DNA of 8,606 nt from Oscillospiraceae bacterium (GTDB lineage: Bacteria > Bacillota_A > Clostridia > Oscillospirales > JAAYXM01): the NCBI GenBank assembly GCA_017408185.1, contig JAFQVE010000370.1, positions 1-8,606 of the forward strand. The letters run 5' to 3'. The position numbers and the translations under genes were made by a program. Numbering within the stretch: the stretch's first letter is position 1; each line of letters starts with the position of its first letter. The notes beneath the pieces were generated by a model. It had not been told where the DNA came from and made no database searches. It was given only the letters and a program-made list of their open reading frames with translations. This document shows positions 8,169-8,606 of this stretch, piece by piece.

Positions 8169-8202
8169 TTGCAATTGGGGTCAAAATATGGTATTTTATA
8201 TT
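8169..8202 (+). promoter_or_regulatory. Candidate sigma-A promoter for the GNAT-like gene
   Basis: TTGCAA (8169-8174) lies 17 bases before TATTTT (8192-8197), each matching the -35 and -10 consensus at four of six positions. TGG directly before the -10 gives an extended -10 element. An alternative pairing is TTGGGG (8175-8180) with TATATT (8197-8202), spacer 16, where the -10 matches five of six. Either would start transcription around 8205-8210, just upstream of the ribosome-binding site. In AT-rich DNA such matches arise easily, so this is only a candidate. Confidence 0.4.
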
Positions 8203-8215
8203 AGATAAGTATTGT

Positions 8216-8222
8216 GAGGTGA
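8216..8222 (+). promoter_or_regulatory. Strong Shine-Dalgarno site fixing the GTG start of the GNAT-like gene
   Basis: GAGGTGA is a near-perfect match to the anti-Shine-Dalgarno complement and ends 5 bases before GTG 8228. It decides for this start over the in-frame GTG at 8219, which lies inside the site itself, and over the later in-frame ATG at 8275. Confidence 0.75.
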
Positions 8223-8227
8223 AAGAC

Positions 8228-8606
8228 GTGCGTTTTATTCCGATAAATCTCGATAATGTAAAAAATGCTGCAACAATGTTTGTCGGTATAGCAAATGCCG
8301 AACCGTGGAACGGTAAGTGGACATATTCATCTGCATACGCGCGCCTTTTTACAATTGCAAAGTCTATCGGATTTACAGGTTTTATTACTATGGACAATAA
8401 TGGGCTTCCGTGCGGCTTTGTGATGGGGAATACTAAAAACCGTGATGACGGCGGGCTGGATTTTGTTCTTTGTGAAATCTGCTATCAAAATAACGATGCC
8501 GGACATGTATATGCACAAAAAACGCTTGATTATCTTTCTGCGCAGCTTGCAATGCGTCATATTGTCCGTATGCTATATGTGGAGCAGGGCGGAAGCGGCG
8601 TTTCAC
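8228..8606 (+). CDS. GNAT-family N-acetyltransferase-like protein, 5' part
   Basis: This open frame runs from GTG 8228 to the right edge without a stop, giving 126 residues of a cut-off protein. The N-terminal half resembles GNAT acetyltransferases: helix with F18, then AEPWNGKWT (24-32), A36, RLF (39-41), a strand around GFTGFIT (48-54), and a beta-hairpin ending in CGFVMGN (62-68). This F-x(n)-PWN-x-W layout is seen in GNATs annotated loosely as aminoglycoside 6'-N-acetyltransferase-like. The expected strand before the acetyl-CoA loop (FVLCEICY, 79-86) is present. The loop itself (N88 to Y95, NNDAGHVY) does not show the usual Q/R-x-x-G-x-G/A, keeping only G92. A helix (98-109) and strand (112-118) follow as in the fold. 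The substrate cannot be told. It is probably transcribed from its own promoter and is not part of the conserved operon. Family is moderately sure, enzymatic activity uncertain. Confidence 0.7.
   Translation, partial: MRFIPINLDNVKNAATMFVGIANAEPWNGKWTYSSAYARLFTIAKSIGFTGFITMDNNGLPCGFVMGNTKNRDDGGLDFVLCEICYQNNDAGHVYAQKTLDYLSAQLAMRHIVRMLYVEQGGSGVS

Larger units (their letters stand above)
8140..8227 (+). other. AT-rich spacer between polC and the GNAT-like gene
   Basis: This 88-base stretch is strongly AT-rich, with long A-runs directly after the polC stop (8142-8166), unlike the coding sequence on both sides. I see no GC-rich stem followed by a T-run on the + strand. The best candidate is a feeble CCAA/TTGG pairing around 8159-8178. 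A terminator for the polC operon is therefore not evident, and some read-through into the next gene is possible. The right half carries a promoter-like sequence and the ribosome-binding site of the next gene. Confidence 0.6.

Noticed and set aside
8159..8178. Possible terminator hairpin after polC (CCAA pairing with TTGG)
   Set aside because: The stem is four pairs with a large AT loop and is followed by GG and TCAAAA, not a T-run. It is too weak to call.
7771..8397. 208-codon open frame on the minus strand across the polC 3' end, the spacer and the GNAT-like start
   Set aside because: It is long because the region is AT-rich and antisense to coding sequence. The translation is rich in I, F, K and R without motifs and covers the promoter and ribosome-binding site of a + strand gene.

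Overview
The window looks like a core chromosomal locus of a Firmicute, most likely a member of Clostridia. The evidence is a PolC-type replicative polymerase, a methylerythritol-phosphate (MEP) isoprenoid pathway, AGGTG-type Shine-Dalgarno sequences and the gene order cdsA-dxr-rseP-ispG-polC, which is familiar from clostridial genomes. Codon use is mixed (A/T- and G/C-ending codons both common), which fits a moderate-GC gut-type clostridium better than a very AT-rich Clostridium. The genus cannot be named from this sequence alone.

Layout: positions 2-541 hold the C-terminal part of cdsA (phospholipid precursor synthesis; the 5' end lies outside the window). Then come dxr (551-1699, second step of the MEP pathway), rseP (1703-2740, intramembrane site-2 protease), ispG (2755-3801, [4Fe-4S] enzyme of the penultimate MEP step) and polC (3823-8139, replicative DNA polymerase with PHP and proofreading exonuclease domains). 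All are on the + strand with gaps of 3-21 bases, so they almost certainly form one transcription unit whose promoter lies upstream of the window. After polC there is an 88-base AT-rich spacer with a plausible new promoter but no clear terminator hairpin. It is followed by the first 126 codons of a GNAT-family N-acetyltransferase-like gene (8228 onward) that runs off the right edge.

Functionally, cdsA, dxr and ispG feed membrane synthesis: CDP-diacylglycerol for phospholipids, and IPP/DMAPP for undecaprenyl phosphate and other isoprenoids. RseP is a membrane protease of signalling or quality control, and PolC copies the chromosome. The operon therefore couples envelope-precursor supply to replication. 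All complete genes have intact catalytic motifs, with no frameshifts, insertion sequences, CRISPR arrays, tRNAs or rRNAs.

I found no undescribed multi-gene system. The points most worth a second look are the odd start of rseP (its Shine-Dalgarno sequence lies on top of the only canonical start codon), the weakly recognisable acetyl-CoA loop of the terminal GNAT-like protein, and the weak ribosome-binding site of polC. A perfect 10-bp inverted repeat inside polC and the end of the conserved operon directly after polC are minor points.
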